Below the pieces are notes generated by a model. It worked only from the letters and a program-made list of their open reading frames with translations, was not told the DNA's origin and did not search any database. This document shows, piece after piece, positions 45,331 to 57,592 of a stretch of 64,000 bases of DNA. Where the stretch lies: contig JABTTQ020001483.1 in assembly GCA_016081115.2 (NCBI GenBank), forward strand, positions 124,001 to 188,000, written 5' to 3'. A program made the translations under genes and the position numbers. How positions within the stretch are numbered: the stretch's first letter is position 1; the number at the start of each line of letters is the position of its first letter. The stretch comes from Rehmannia glutinosa. Taxonomy: Eukaryota > Streptophyta > Magnoliopsida > Lamiales > Orobanchaceae.

Positions 45331-46804
45331 GTTTAGGATCATACAACTGTCTCTTTTGTCTGTATGCATGTGTATTTGTTTGAGCATTTGCTTTTCTGGG
45401 ATAATTGTGGGATTTCTGGGGGTTGTGCTTGGGTGCATGTGTGTGCTGATAATAACACTTTTGCTTTGGGAATGACCTTTGCCGAGGTTGAGGACTTTGC
45501 CACTAGGGCTTGTATCCCATAGGTCTTTGCTGATATTTCACATGGTTATTCCAATCAGATTGGTTAGGATAATTTCTACCATTCCCATCATATGTATTTC
45601 TTTGGTGAAATCTCTGGGGCTTTTGGTAGCTCTGTTTAGCTTTCACAGAGTATTTTCTATTGAGAGTCTGCTGATGGACTTTTCTAAATTTCTTTTCAGC
45701 TGTCTTTTCAGCATACTCTACTGGCTTCTTTCCTTTTCCCTTATAACCAAGGCCAGTATGATTGTGATTGTATTTTGGTGTGGGTGTTATTGCAACATAT
45801 GGTGTTTTGGTCTTTTGGATTCCCTCATTCCAAAGTCACTATCACTTGAATCTAAATGAGATGAGTTAGATTGTACCTCATGTTCTTGTTCTTTTTCTTT
45901 GGCCGTGAGGCAGATTAAAGCCTCTTCCTCTGTATGACTTGAGTAGTCAGCTTCACTACTATCTGAGTCTGCTGGCTCTTTACACTTGGCTGGCTCAGCA
46001 GTCTCAGCAGCCAACATGGCTTTCTTATTTTCTTGTCTTCTTTCTCTGAAGACTCTTCTTTCTTCTTCGTTCCTGTATTTGCTGACTGGTGGATAGGTAC
46101 AGTCAACAGCAAAATGTCCTGGTTGTCTGCAATTCCAACATAGGTTCTCAACTCTCTGATCAGTTCTCTGATTATCAGCTCTCTGATAGTCAGCTCTTTG
46201 ATGTTCAACTCTCTTGGGTGGCCTATCCTCCCTTGCTTTGGAAGGTGCTGATTGTCTCCTGGAGGTTTCTCCTTTGTTTCTTTTGTAGTTCTTGTTAAAG
46301 AACTTGTTGAATCTTTTAACCATGAGAGCGATTTCCTCCTGGTCAACGGTCTCATTTGGCTCAGCTTTCTTCCCTTCCCTGGCCATTAATGCAGCTGTCT
46401 TGGGTACAACTGTCTCATCTTGCTCTTTTCTTTTCAGCTCAAACTCATAAGCTTTGATGTCTGAGAATAGCTCATTGATTTGATGTTTTTGAGAGGTCCA
46501 TTGAGTGTCTCAGGGCCATGACCTTCATTTCCCATTCAGATGGGAGAGCTCTTAGAATTTTCATGCACATCTCCTTCTGAGTGTACTCTTTCCCAAGAGC
46601 TAAAATCTCATTTGTAATCTCTGTGAATCTGGCATCCAGCTGATCCAGACTCTCACCTACATGCATTTTGAAATTTTCAAATTTTTGTACAACAACAGTT
46701 AGTTTATTTTTTTATTCTGTTCTGATCCTTCACAAATCAGGGTTAGCTTATCCCAGATTTCTTTGGCTGATTTACAGGACTTGACTTTATTGAACATTGC
46801 TTTG
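45331..46804 (-). pseudogene. gag fragment of element Y
   Basis: The minus strand encodes gag pieces: LDQLDARFTEITNEILALG (46472-46666), then EEIALMVKRFNKFFNKNYKR and the zinc knuckle CWNCRQPGHFAVDC (46099-46140), an acidic tail, and from 45780 to 45340 a Lys/His/Tyr-rich region of uncertain frame. That region resembles the gag C-terminus seen in Sireviruses. The gag N-terminus is missing: at 46804 the sequence jumps into the middle of the LTR. Confidence 0.8.
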
Positions 46805-47931
46805 TCTAATCCACTCTTCTCCAACTCCTCGAGGAATCCACTAAGTAACAGATTAGGTTACAAAGCAGTTCTCTAGTCTAGAGACAACCTTGATCACACA
46901 GTTGGCTTCTCCTGCGACTTAATTTCTTCACAAGACAGCTGCCTTGCTACTTCCGCTCCCTTCAAGTCTTTGGATTTGTTCACACAACCCTCCAACAAAC
47001 TTGATACTTCTGGTTCGATCTTAAACCTCACTACAGCTCATTCAAACTTGGAGAGTAGACCCCTTTTTGTTCTTTAACTTTTCATCTTCAACTGGTTGAC
47101 GTAATCTTTCCTTCATAGTGTGTGTTGGATTGAATTACTTTGAATTTTTAGGCTTGCGGAATCTTTTTTATAATCTTTGAGAGAATGTTTGCAGGTTTCT
47201 GAATTTTTGCTTCTTAGATCAGTTTCATTCATAACCCTTTCTCAAATGCTTCCTCAGGCTTTTATAGTGCCCATTTGAAAATTTGCCCGTTGAAGAGATA
47301 GGCTATTTTCAAATGACATATTCTTGTTCTTTGGCTTGTCTTTTCTTGACTTGCATCATGAGATGGAGACCTTTCCTCGTATTTAATGAACTCTACAGCT
47401 TTTCCGAGCCTGACACATGTTTCAGTGCTTCCCATTGGTTTATTCCTTTTGCATGCTTCTGGGACAAGTACTTTAAGACCTGACAGCATGGAGGTATTAC
47501 TAAATTAAGAAATATCCTTGACTTTCGTGCAATGGATTTATCTCAGTCGACTTGACTGGACAACTGCCTTTACCCCTTTGACTTGAGTCTGCTCCAATCA
47601 TTTGGAAATGACTCAACTTTCAATTCAACTGATAGTCAAGGCTCTTTATTGGCTTAACTGCCACTTCAACATCCTTCACTCAGCTGTTCCTTAGCTAAGT
47701 CTCCTTAAGTCGAGTCATAGCCTTCCATCTTGACTGCACTCAGCTGACACACAACTGGGTCTTCACTTCTATTCTTCAGTTGACTTCTTGCATCCTTCGA
47801 CATAGCTGACTCTACCAGCTCTTTCAGTCCTATCTATTACAACACAGAAAATACAAGGAAAATGGGGTGCCAACTTCCTATTCTAAGTTTTATATCGCAT
47901 TATCAAAAACTATCAATTAAATTTCCTAACA
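46805..47931 (-). repeat. 5' LTR of element Y, truncated
   Basis: Holds about the last 1.13 kb of the LTR (plus-strand right side), from TCTAATCCACTCTTCTCC to TTTCCTAACA. The gag start, PBS and first about 0.4 kb are deleted. The TATA-like site (minus strand CTATAAAAGC) is at about 47259-47267. Confidence 0.8.
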
Positions 47932-47936
47932 TAGCT

Positions 47937-48824
47937 GCTCCTGGGACTCAACTTCTTCACAAGACGGCTATCCTGCTACTTCAGCTTCCTTCAAGCCTTT
48001 GGACTTGATCACTTAGCCCTCCAATAGGTTCAAAGCACTGGTTCGATTTGGAACCTTACTGCAGCTCCGTCAACCTTGGAGAGTAGACCCCTTGTTCTTG
48101 ATAACAAGTTTTCCTATTCAACTGATGAAATTGTCTTTCCTTCACTGAGTGTTTTAGATCGATTTTCTTCGAGTTTAGGCTTGAGGATTTTCTTTGAATG
48201 CTTGAGAGATATTTTGTAGGTTATTTGCTTGAATGCTTGTTTGCTTGATAATCTTCGTGACCTTCTCTCAAATGAATCTTTAGCCTTTCATAGGTTGTTG
48301 GCTTACCTTGTCTTGCAACATTGATGTAGACTGGTACCATGAATTTAATGCTCTGCAGCCTTTCCATAATCGCTGTAGGTTTTCAGGTATATCTCATTAG
48401 TTCCTTGCTTTTTGCACTTTTTCAGCAAAACAACTTTATTGTAGGTACTCTGACACATGCCTATTTTCCTGCAAAACTTTGACTTTGGTTGACAACGGAT
48501 CTCTTTTAGCTTTCTTTGATCATGTCTGTTGCATACCCTTTTGACAATCGATTCCAATTGTTTTGGAATGACTTTCTTGTCATCATTTTGCACCGCTCGA
48601 GACAGACTTTTTTTCGTCACTTGATCAACCTTCACTTCATTTTACTCAGCTGGGTCTTCTCTTCTAATCTTCAGTCGAGTCTTGTAATCTTCAACATGGC
48701 TGCCTTTGAATCAGCTCATAGAACCCTATCTATGACAAGTTGAATTACATTTGAATTGGGTTGCCAACTTTATAGTCTAAGTTTTACATGGTACCATCAA
48801 AATCTATACATAAATTTCCGAACT
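47937..48824 (-). repeat. 5' LTR of element X, right part
   Basis: The sequence GCTCCTGGGACTCAAC onward continues the X LTR that stops at 38322. Compare 31420 onward in the 3' LTR. It ends at TTTCCGAACT, a decayed TTTCCCAACA. Confidence 0.8.
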
Positions 48825-49149
48825 GATAGATCATGCTATGTGCATACATTCAGTCTATTTTCTGCATAAATAGGTATAATATACATATGTTGTTATTTAG
48901 TTTAGTTTCATTGTATACTTAGTTTAAATATATTGTATACTTAGTTTTGTATTCTTGGTTTAGATCATGTAATTTGGGTTGTTGTATACTTAGTTAAGTT
49001 TTATCGTATACTTTGTTATGTTTTATTATATAATTATTATTATTTACTTAGTTTATATCATGTAATCTGGCTTGATTTATTACATTTATCTGTTTTAGAT
49101 TCCTTTTTTTTGTCTGTTTTATCTGTTATATTTTATATTTCTTTATTCT
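48825..49149. repeat. AT-rich repeat with TTGTATACTTAGTT motif, copy 1
   Basis: Repeated TTGTATACTTAGTT-like motifs. From 'tctgcataaataggtataatatacatatg' on it matches 50305-50590, forming a direct repeat of about 250 bp around the gene fragment between. Confidence 0.7.
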
Positions 49150-50240
49150 ATACTTAGTTATGTTTTTCCATTGGCAGGGATACATTGGGAAGCTTGTGTC
49201 AAGGATCGCATGTCTTGCTTTCGATGTTGTAGAAATAATTATTTTAATTCGGGATGCTCCGACTGATGTGATGGCGGACCCTAAGTTTGCTAAAGTTGGT
49301 GATGTTGCTAAGAATCTGATATGCCATAAGGCTATGCAAGATGAGGGCACACGGGCTGGGGAGGATGCAGTTGGAAGTGAGAGTCAACATTTGAAGCCTT
49401 CTCGAGCAACCCTGAAAATATAGCTTTGCTTGAGAAGATCGAAGACGCTATTTCCAAGCGGGATGAGTTTGAGAAATGGTGCGGTGACAAGCCTAGTTTC
49501 AGTCTTGGTTTAACCCAAGACACAAACATTGGCAAATGGGATGCCCTTGTTGAACCATCCCGCTTTTATGAAAAGGGTGCGAGCGCAAGTGTGATGGATG
49601 GAGGAGGTTGAGCGGGAGAAGGTAGATGATGCATGGGTTGGAGATATTATTGCGGTGAAGTACACACTTTCTTTGTTCTAATGTTTATGTTTGTTGTAGC
49701 AATATGTTTCATTTTTTTTGTTTTGTTTTGTTTTGCAGAAAGAGGTTAATATATCTGGTGATGGCGGGATGGGTGTCGAGAATCCTGGGATTGAGGGTAA
49801 TACAAACAAAAGGGAGAAAGTGAACATTTATCGACGAAATGCCCCTCGCAAGATAAAGAAGACTGAGTCATCGACGTCCCTGTTTGTTGATAGACATGTT
49901 GATGTGATGGCTGAGTTAAATGAAAAGCAAAATATGATTGTGAAGTGGTCATTCGAGAATCCATAAGCTGACAAGTAATTTTATTTTTATGATCACACGT
50001 ATTATAAAATTTATGATGTATTAATTATCCAATAATTATTTCTTTTTTTTTTATTTTCTTTTTAGGGACGAGGTGATTTTTAAGTCTGGTGACATGATGA
50101 TAATCATGGAAGATTTTGCGACTTTGCAACCTAGAAGCTATGTCAGTGTATCTGTGATTGATGCATGGTCGAAGGTTCTGAACGCTAAAGAGTCGATTAG
50201 GAGCAAGATTCGCCTTCTCCTTTTTTTGCTATGACATATT
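49150..50240 (+). pseudogene. fragment resembling plant Ulp1-type transposon protein
   Basis: Four short open segments look like exons of one gene: 49160-49421, 49426-49611, 49736-49965 and 50066-50234. The third is preceded by a pyrimidine-rich TTTTGTTTTGCAG acceptor, and the fourth follows a T-rich intron-like stretch. Segment 2 contains PSFSLGLTQD. Segment 4 reads LQPRSYVSVSVIDAWSKVLN, like the 'L-K-P-G...V-I-D-x-W' block just before the Ulp1 peptidase domain in plant transposon proteins. No catalytic His-Asp-Cys is visible, so the peptidase itself is absent. Frames change between segments. This is recognition from memory and should be checked. Confidence 0.45.
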
Positions 50241-50626
50241 CGACGGTGTGCCTGGTTTTACAATTCTTAACACATTTTCATGTCTATACATTGTGTCCAT
50301 TTTCCGCATAGATAGGTACAATATACATATGTGCATAGTTATGTTAGTTTTATTGTATACTTAGTTTACATTTATTGTATACATAGTTGTATACTTAAAT
50401 TTAGATCATGTAATATGGGTTGTTGTATACTTACTTAAGTTTATTGTATAATTAGTAAAGTTTTATTGTATATTTAGTTATACTTAGCTTACCATCATGT
50501 AATCTGGCTTGTTGTATACTTAGTTAAATTTTATTGTATAATTAGTCATAATTTATTGTATACTTAGGTATGCCTAGTTTACAATTCTTAATACATATTT
50601 CACTGATTTTTCTTTTTAATTTTTGA
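50241..50626. repeat. AT-rich repeat with TTGTATACTTAGTT motif, copy 2
   Basis: Partner of 48825-49149 in direct orientation. Ends at the junction of the tandem duplication, where TTTTTGACTAT runs into TTATAAAATAG. Confidence 0.7.
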
Positions 50627-51687
50627 CTATTTATAAAATAGCCTAGGGCTTTTTAGTATGTAAAAATTGATTAAAAATATAAGTTTTGGGGCTAAATTGA
50701 AAGAAGTCAAAAGTTAATTTAAGTTTTTAGACTGAATTCAAAACTTATAGAGTCAAAGTTGAAAATTACAGAAAGCCTAATTAAATTATAGGAGTTAACT
50801 TTGAAAATCTGAAAAATTAAATAAACATTTAGACTAAATTAAAATTGGTTGGGGCTAAACTGAAAATAATCCAAAAACTTTGATTTGGGATAGGACCTAA
50901 TTAAAATTTACAAACAAACCCAATTATTTTTCAAATTTTCAAACATAAGTCCCAAACACAAAACCCACTTCCATCTTCTCTATATAAAATCACACACACA
51001 AACACACCTTCACACGTACACACAACTAAAACACACACATACACATACACACACACACACACTCTCTGTATTACACCACACACACACACCATTACACACA
51101 CAAACTCACACAAATTGTTTTACACATAATCACACGCACACACAACATTACACACACACACATAATTTATAATTAAACACACAACAAACAACACATACAC
51201 GCATGTCATTAAACATACACACACACCTTCTGTTTAGTACAACACCCCCCTTCAATCGAAGACAGTGAGATAAATGAGAAAATTTACTTACAGGTAGAGC
51301 TCCAACAAATATTATGAAAAATTACAAAAATTGCAAATGAAAGACTTGCTTGTGTTTGATTTGTGATAATAGATGATGAGAATGAAAGAAATCGGAGGGT
51401 TCTTGACTATAGAAGAAGAAGTGGTTTGAGAAATAATATAGAAATGTTTCTTTCTTAAAGTTTGGTGAAACAAAGAATAATGGAAGTAAAAGTGGCCTAA
51501 AAGGAATAATGGCACATGGGGATAGTGGTCTAAAGTGGTAAGAAAATGGGAGAGTTTGTCTAAAAAAAAGACAACTTCAATAATTGATAATTAAATATAC
51601 ACATATATATAATATTAATCTTATTATGATTATTAATAAAATTATAAATAAAATAATCAAATAGGATAAATTATTACGGGTGTTACA
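50627..51687 (+). repeat. right part of the gypsy solo LTR, second copy
   Basis: Corresponds to 30192-31286 and ends GGGTGTTACA before ATAGT (51688-51692). The left 1.4 kb, with the 30-bp array, is absent because the duplication starts inside this LTR. Confidence 0.85.
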
Positions 51688-52710
51688 ATAGTGGTTCGAA
51701 GATGTAGTAATTCCTCTACTCCACTCTTCTCTAACTCCTGGAGTAATCCATTAAAGTAACAGTGACTTCGTTACAATATTACAATAGTCCAAGCTTAGCC
51801 TTGATTACACAACTGACTTTGCTTCTGGGACTCAGCTCTTTTGCAACTTCAGCTCTTTTAGATTCTTGGATTTGATCACGTAGCCCTCCAACAAATCCAA
51901 AGCCTTGGTTCGAACTATTGTACTTCCTTCAACAATGTTCCTCTTCAATAGTTTGAAGCTTTCTTTCCTTCATTGAATGTATTTGATCGATATACTTCGA
52001 GTTTTAGGCTTGAGGATAGAATGTATTGCTTGAGAGTATTTGCTCTTTGCTTAAATGTTTGCAGGTATGTCTCTATTGCAAAAGTCGTTCTCTCTCTTAA
52101 GTTCCTCAACCTTTTATAGTGCCTGTTTGAAAAATGTATCCGTTGAAGAGATAGATTCATTTTTCAAACTACACTTCATGGTCGTTTGCTTGTCTTGTTA
52201 TGCAACATTTGATGTAGACTGAACCTTGTATTAATGCTCTGCAGCATGCTTGAAACTCTGCATGTTTGCAGGAGCATCCCATTGGTTCCCAACCATTTGC
52301 ACTCTTCCAGCAAATCAACTTTATTGTTGCAGTCTGTCATGTTTCCTCTTTCAGCAAAGATTTGACTTTGCTAATCAACGGACATCTACAACTTTCTTGA
52401 GTCCTTTTTGCTGCTGAACCCCTTTGATAGTCTTCTCCACTTATCTGGGAGTGATTTACCTGTCAGTCTACTGAGTGAGACAACTTTTTACTACTTGACT
52501 GATCATTCACTGCAATACTCAGATGACACACATCAGAGTCTTCACTTTGATCTTTAATCAACTTTTGCAATCTTCAACTTGGCTGCTTCTACTCAGCTTA
52601 TAGAATCCTATCTATTGCACAGTTGAATTTACAACAGAATTGGGGTGCCAACTTCCTAATCTAACTTTTACATAGCATCATCAAAATTTATACAATAAAT
52701 TTTCCCAACA
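51688..52710 (-). repeat. 3' LTR of X, right part, unit 2
   Basis: Matches 31287-32310 with few differences and ends TTTTCCCAACA, followed by the same decayed polypurine tract. TATA-like site at 52110-52119 (minus strand). Confidence 0.85.
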
Positions 52711-52923
52711 AATTCCTCATTTTTGATGATGCCAAAACTTAAATAAAATAACAAAGTAAATAGTGCTTGAAAAACAATGATTATATGAATATGTCATTTT
52801 ATTGAACATATAACACTTTACAATGTTTTACAAAGTACAAAGAAGAATTACAAAGTACTTACATTTCTTTTTGTGTACTTACAGTCAAGTAAAAATATAA
52901 CAAAAATTTGTCTTCAGCAGCCT

Positions 52924-55203
52924 TCAGCGTCTCTGCTGCTTCATTCTTCTCTCTTCTTCTTCAGCTTCCCATTTTCTCTTTTCATAAGCTCTCTTATGAG
53001 CTTGATCTCTCATTATTCTCTCTTCAAATTCTCTTACTTGCCTGACGTTTTCTTCTTCTTGGCGCTTAGGAGCCTCCTTGTTTCGTCTAGCAATTTCTCT
53101 ATTTCCAGTTCCCTAAGTCTGGCCCAGTATAACAGATCCTTCTTTTGGGGATTTACATATTGAATATCCTTAGGCCTTCTTGGTGGAGTGCCTCTGCCTC
53201 TTTCACCAGACCTTCCACTTCCTCTTTTGGAGTCAACTCCACTTCTAGAAGTGTACTGAACAGGCTGAACCCTTGAAGTCTGCAGGCTGATCGACTGAAT
53301 CTGTTGTTTCTCGGCTAACTGAACAATTTCTAAGCCCTTCTCCCAGTACAAATCCCATGCCTTTGAAATAATCATTCACTTGAAAAATCCTTCTTATTTG
53401 AGCGTTTCAAATTCCTCAACTGATCTTGGCTCAGACCCTGCATCGGGAGCGGGTCCTTCTGGGATTTTTAAAGTTGGAGAATCTGGGAACAACCTTGCTG
53501 GGGGACCATGGAACTTGGATTTCAATCCTTCAATGCGACCATCCGCTCGCGATCAACTCGCTAATTCAACTTCAATTGCGCTCTTGTCTTACGAAGGCTA
53601 AGTCAGCTTTTGCATCCGTTGACATGTCTTTCAGCAGCTTGAGTAGAGATAGCTGGTAGATGAGCCAAGTTGTGATTTTTCCAACACAATCTTCAAGGGG
53701 TTGGGGGTCTTCTTAGATGATTCTTCCCCCTTACTGATGCTTTCTTCTTTCAATCTATCTTCCCCTTTTTAGCATCATCAATACCAACTAGAGGAGTGAG
53801 AGGAATGTGTGTCAGAATACGATCTAACTTGTCATGGGTGACTGAGTGAGCTGTTCTTTGTTCTGATCTAAGAATCTTCACCTCTGCGCTCATTTGCATC
53901 ATCTAAGCTCGCAGGGTGCTTTTTGTTTTGAAGATCATGTTTATATTGTAGTCTCATCAGCTCCATATCAGTCTTGTGCATCATTTCCAGTCTGTTGATG
54001 TTGTCTCGCTGTCTCTGCTGGAATTGAGCTTGCTCACCACACAAAATCACAAGTTTTGCGAAGAGTGATTTGAAGTAGTTCACTTGCTGTCTTCTTAGTG
54101 CCTTCGTTTGCATAGTCCATTCTCAAATTCTTAGGATATCTCCTCGGATGTCGCCAGAAATCATCGCATCATGGTTATCAATTCACTGGTTGAGTGCAAC
54201 AAAGATTCTCTCCATTGCTTCCATTTAAGTGCACAAAGCCTTGAAGGAGCTGGCGATTCCTTCTGTGTCTCGGCCGTCGGGAAAGGGGCAGGGTCTTCTA
54301 CGGCTGCGGGGGCAGGTGCTGACTTGGCTGCTGGGGTAGGAGCTTTCTTCTTCTTCTGCACATGCTTAGGAGATGGAGCCTTAGTAGTCACAGTTGTGTC
54401 CTCATGGACAGGGTCAACTGATTCCCCTTGGCTTGAATCAACTTTCCTAGCATGGGCTTGTCTTTGGGAAACTGATAAATTTGCCTTAAACATCTTTTTG
54501 TTCACGTGGAAGGGTTTCCCATTCCTGAGAGGAATGCTCTTCACTTACATCAAATGAACTATCACAAGGCCATATCCAAGCGAACTTTCAAATAGGCCAG
54601 CTTCATTTATGGTCTTGTTCATCACGTTCTGGCATAATTTTTCAAGATGAACTCAGTCCAGTTCACCTTCTTCTCCTCCATGATAGCAGCCATCACGGTC
54701 AGCTTAGTCCTCGGTAGCTGATTGAAGCTTTCGAACTTCATGTCCACACATTTTGCCGCCACGTCCATTAGCTTGTGGTAGTCCTCCTTGATCAAGGACT
54801 TCTTCGCTGTGTAGACAGGCTTCGTAGTGGACTCTGGGTTTGCATTATCCTTCCATGCAGCAGCCATGTTAATGTCCTTCTTTGTTATCTCCTTCAAACC
54901 AGACGAAGGTAGATGACAGTTTGTAGCTAAGTCCACAGCAGTTATTGATATCAGTGCTGTGGACTGATGAGCGAATCTCATCGTCGTGAACCTGAGCTTT
55001 CACGTATTACATCACCACTTCCTCCAAATAACTCTGTGAAACTCCATTGAAAGAAACTCCTTGAGACCAGACTTCTCGTGTTTCTCAGCAATCTTCTTGG
55101 CCATGGCTTTGTCCACCCCCTGCTTGACTAATCCTTCAAAATCCACTATGGCTCCTGTGTGGATTTTTTCAGCCATCTTCACATAGTCGTACGTTCGTGC
55201 CAT
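52924..55203 (-). pseudogene. extra ORF of element X (unit 2)
   Basis: Starts MARTYDYVKMAEKIHTG at 55203 and matches 32536-34811. It keeps a better N-terminus than unit 1, where a few bases after the start are lost. Landmarks: YHKLMDVAAKCVDMKFESFN (about 54730-54790), the Ala/Pro/Lys-rich stretch (54161-54544), a coiled coil (53868-54113) and the Arg-rich C-terminus. New breaks against unit 1 include a one-base loss near 53097 and changes around 53540-53600. The role is unknown. Confidence 0.65.
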
Positions 55204-55753
55204 TTCTTAGATTAGAACTTGAAAATTGAATGATCGAAGAAATATGGTTTGCTTTACTTGGTTGTAGAGAAAATGCTTCTTCTTGCTTGAGAGAATGAGA
55301 GTAGTGTGAGGAGAAAGAAAATACATTTCTCTATATATGAGATGTGAAGGGACGGTTTTCGGAATCCAAAAAGTTCAAATTTGATCAACGGTTGAGATCG
55401 TGTCTTGAAACCGCATTAATTTTCCCGCATTAAATGCATCAGTATCTATATCCAATCATAGGTAAAACGTGTACAATCTTTTTATTGACATCATAATTAC
55501 TGCTGACGTCAAGCTTAAAACATTCCCACTCACATAAAATGACTGCGTTTTGTCACTTAGCTCTAAAATAACTCAGCTATCTTCATAAGTGACTCGACTC
55601 TTCTTCTCTCTTCACTTTATAAGCACTCGAATGTCCATTTAACTCGATACAACTGACTACCTGTCTTGGCTATTTTACTTTGCTGAAAAATAAAACTCTA
55701 CTGATTTCCAATACTCTCTACTTTGACTCTGCTGATTGAGTCTTCTGAGCCTC
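55204..55753. other. spacer between RNase H and extra ORF, unit 2
   Basis: Copy of 34812-35361; no gene. Confidence 0.5.
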
Positions 55754-57250
55754 CTAACTAAGCTCAATCAATCCAAGTTCATCTTTAAGCTCTTCAAATC
55801 TTGATTCATATAATGGCTTAGTGAATATATCAGATAACTGCGTATCAGTTGATATGTATTCCAAAGTGATGTCTTTCTTTTCAACATGATGTCTTGTAAA
55901 ATGATATCTGACATCAATATACTTGGTTCTTGAATGCAATACTGGATTTTGAGTAATTGCAATGGCATTTGTGGCACATAATTGGAATCTCTTTTTCTTC
56001 TATATCATAGTCTCTGAGCTGTTGCATCATCCATAATACTTGAGCACAACAACTGCCTGCAACTATGTACTCTGCTTCAGCTGTGGATGTAGCTATTGAT
56101 TTTTGTTTCTTGCTGAACCAAGAAACCAATCTATTTCCAAACATTGACATGTGCATGATTTACTGATTCTCAGTAGCCAACTAGCTTGAATCCTCTATCC
56201 TTTGGATACCACAAGCCAACTGCTTGGCATCCCTTCAAATAACTTAGGATTTTTTTGGCCGTAGTCATGTGACTTTATTTTGGTGCAGATTGAAATCTGG
56301 CACATACACCTACATCAAAGGCGATGTCTGGCTTACTTGCTGTTAAATAGAGCAAAGATCCAATAAGGGCTCTATATCTGGTTTGATCAATAGCTTTGCC
56401 ATCTACATCCATATCCATCTTGACTGATGTATTAATAGGAATCTTCGCATATGACTTCTTTTCCATACCAAATTTCTTCATTCAGTCTATGGTATATTTG
56501 GTTTGACTTATTAAGGTTCCATCCTTCATTTGATTGACTTGAAGGCTTAGGAAGAAAGTCAGCTCTCCCATCATACTCATCTCAAATTTCCTTGCATGAG
56601 ATTTGAGAATTTGTCACACAACTCTTTGTTTGTGGATCCAAAAATGATGTCATCCACATAAATTTGAATAAGCAATATACTATCCCCATCTTGAATTCTG
56701 AAGAGTGTCCTATCAACCTTGCCTTTGGTCAATCGATTGTCAATAAGGAACTGGGATGATGTATCATATTAGGCTCTTGGTGCTTGTATCAATCCATACA
56801 ATGCCTTATTGAGCTTGTAGACTTTATCTCTAATGGTTTTCTGCTCAAAATCTGGAGGTTGCTCCACATATACTTTTTCTTCCAAAAGTCCATGCAAAAA
56901 TGCACTCTTCACATCCATTTGATAAACAGTGAAGTTCTTGTGTTCAACATATGAAAGAAACATCCTAATTGCTTCCAATCTTGCAACAGGTGCAAATGTT
57001 TCATCAAAATCAATACCCTCCTCTTGGAAATACCCTTTGGCTACCAATCTTGCTTTGTTTCTCAGTACGGATCCTTCTTTATTCATCTTGTTTCTAAATA
57101 CCCATTTAGTACCAATAATATTTTGGTGGGTAGGCCTTTGAACTAATTCCCAAACTTTGTTTCTTTCAAACGGATTCAGCTCTTCCTACATTGTTAGAAT
57201 CCAATATGTGTCATTCAATGATTGTGATACATCTTTAGGCTTTATTTGGG
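55754..57250 (-). pseudogene. RT and RNase H of element X (unit 2)
   Basis: Copy of 35362-36840: NKARLVAKGYFQEEGIDFDE, DETFAPVARLEAIRMFL and LYGLIQAPRA (56769-57086), YVDD at 56649-56660, RYRALIGSLLYLTASKPDI (56275-56481), then RNase H (55754-56156). Here RNase H has an additional small deletion near 55965. The RT block keeps family residues that unit 1 has changed (ETFAPVARLEA against ETVAPVARSEA), so the units have decayed separately. Confidence 0.88.
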
Positions 57251-57592
57251 AAATGAAACAAGTGAACATAGCTTCATATTGAGTCCTGGATCTGGTTCTT
57301 ACTCCTCCTCTAACATCTCCAATGACAAGTCTGCTTGGATCTTAGCTACTTTAGCCCTCAGCTCTGTATACTCAACATATATGTGACTTAGAGTACTCAG
57401 CTCCTTCGTCAGCTGTGAGTCCTTTTGAGCTGGCTATTTTTCTCATTCAGAAGTGTGTGAGGTTTTTACATGTTCAAAACCTTTCATCATTTTGCCTAAT
57501 GAATCATAAAGATCAGTGGGTGATGAAGTGTTTGTGTCACTATCACTATCATTAGAATTAGAGTGAGATGAGTTAGAGTGTACCTCATCTTA

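Larger units (their letters stand above)
38323..47931 (-). mobile_element. element Y: Sirevirus-like copia element nested in the X LTR
   Basis: It spans 9,609 bp between two TAGCT copies (38318-38322 and 47932-47936). The ends TGTAGGTCCCAAGG and TTTCCTAACA match the X family. Minus-strand order is truncated 5' LTR, gag fragment, end of RT with RNase H, long extra ORF, truncated 3' LTR. Protease, integrase, the RT core and the PBS are gone. It is related to X but a different subfamily, with a longer extra ORF. Confidence 0.88.
28378..48824 (-). mobile_element. element X: Sirevirus-like copia retrotransposon, with nested insertions
   Basis: A minus-strand element. Its 3' LTR (28378-32310) is split by a solo LTR. 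Its 5' LTR (37797-38322 plus 47937-48824) is split by element Y. Without the insertions each LTR is about 1.41 kb. The primer-binding site (37783-37794) touches the 5' LTR. Inside, minus-strand order is gag fragment, RT, RNase H, extra ORF. Protease and integrase are missing between gag and RT, and the second copy of X at 50627 onward lacks them too. No matching TSD was found outside the LTRs, so an end may be rearranged. Confidence 0.8.
30192..50626. repeat. unit 1 of a large direct duplication
   Basis: From about 30192 the sequence matches that from about 50627, at an offset near 20.4 kb. The match covers the right part of the solo LTR, the X 3' LTR, the X coding region, the PBS, the X 5' LTR and element Y. 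Differences are a few per 60-base line in the lines I compared, plus indels. Because unit 2 begins exactly where unit 1 would end, this is a tandem arrangement. Confidence 0.85.

Noticed and set aside
28368..48835. TSD of element X
   Set aside because: Bases left of 28378 (TCATT) and right of 48824 (GATAG) do not match, so I do not claim one.
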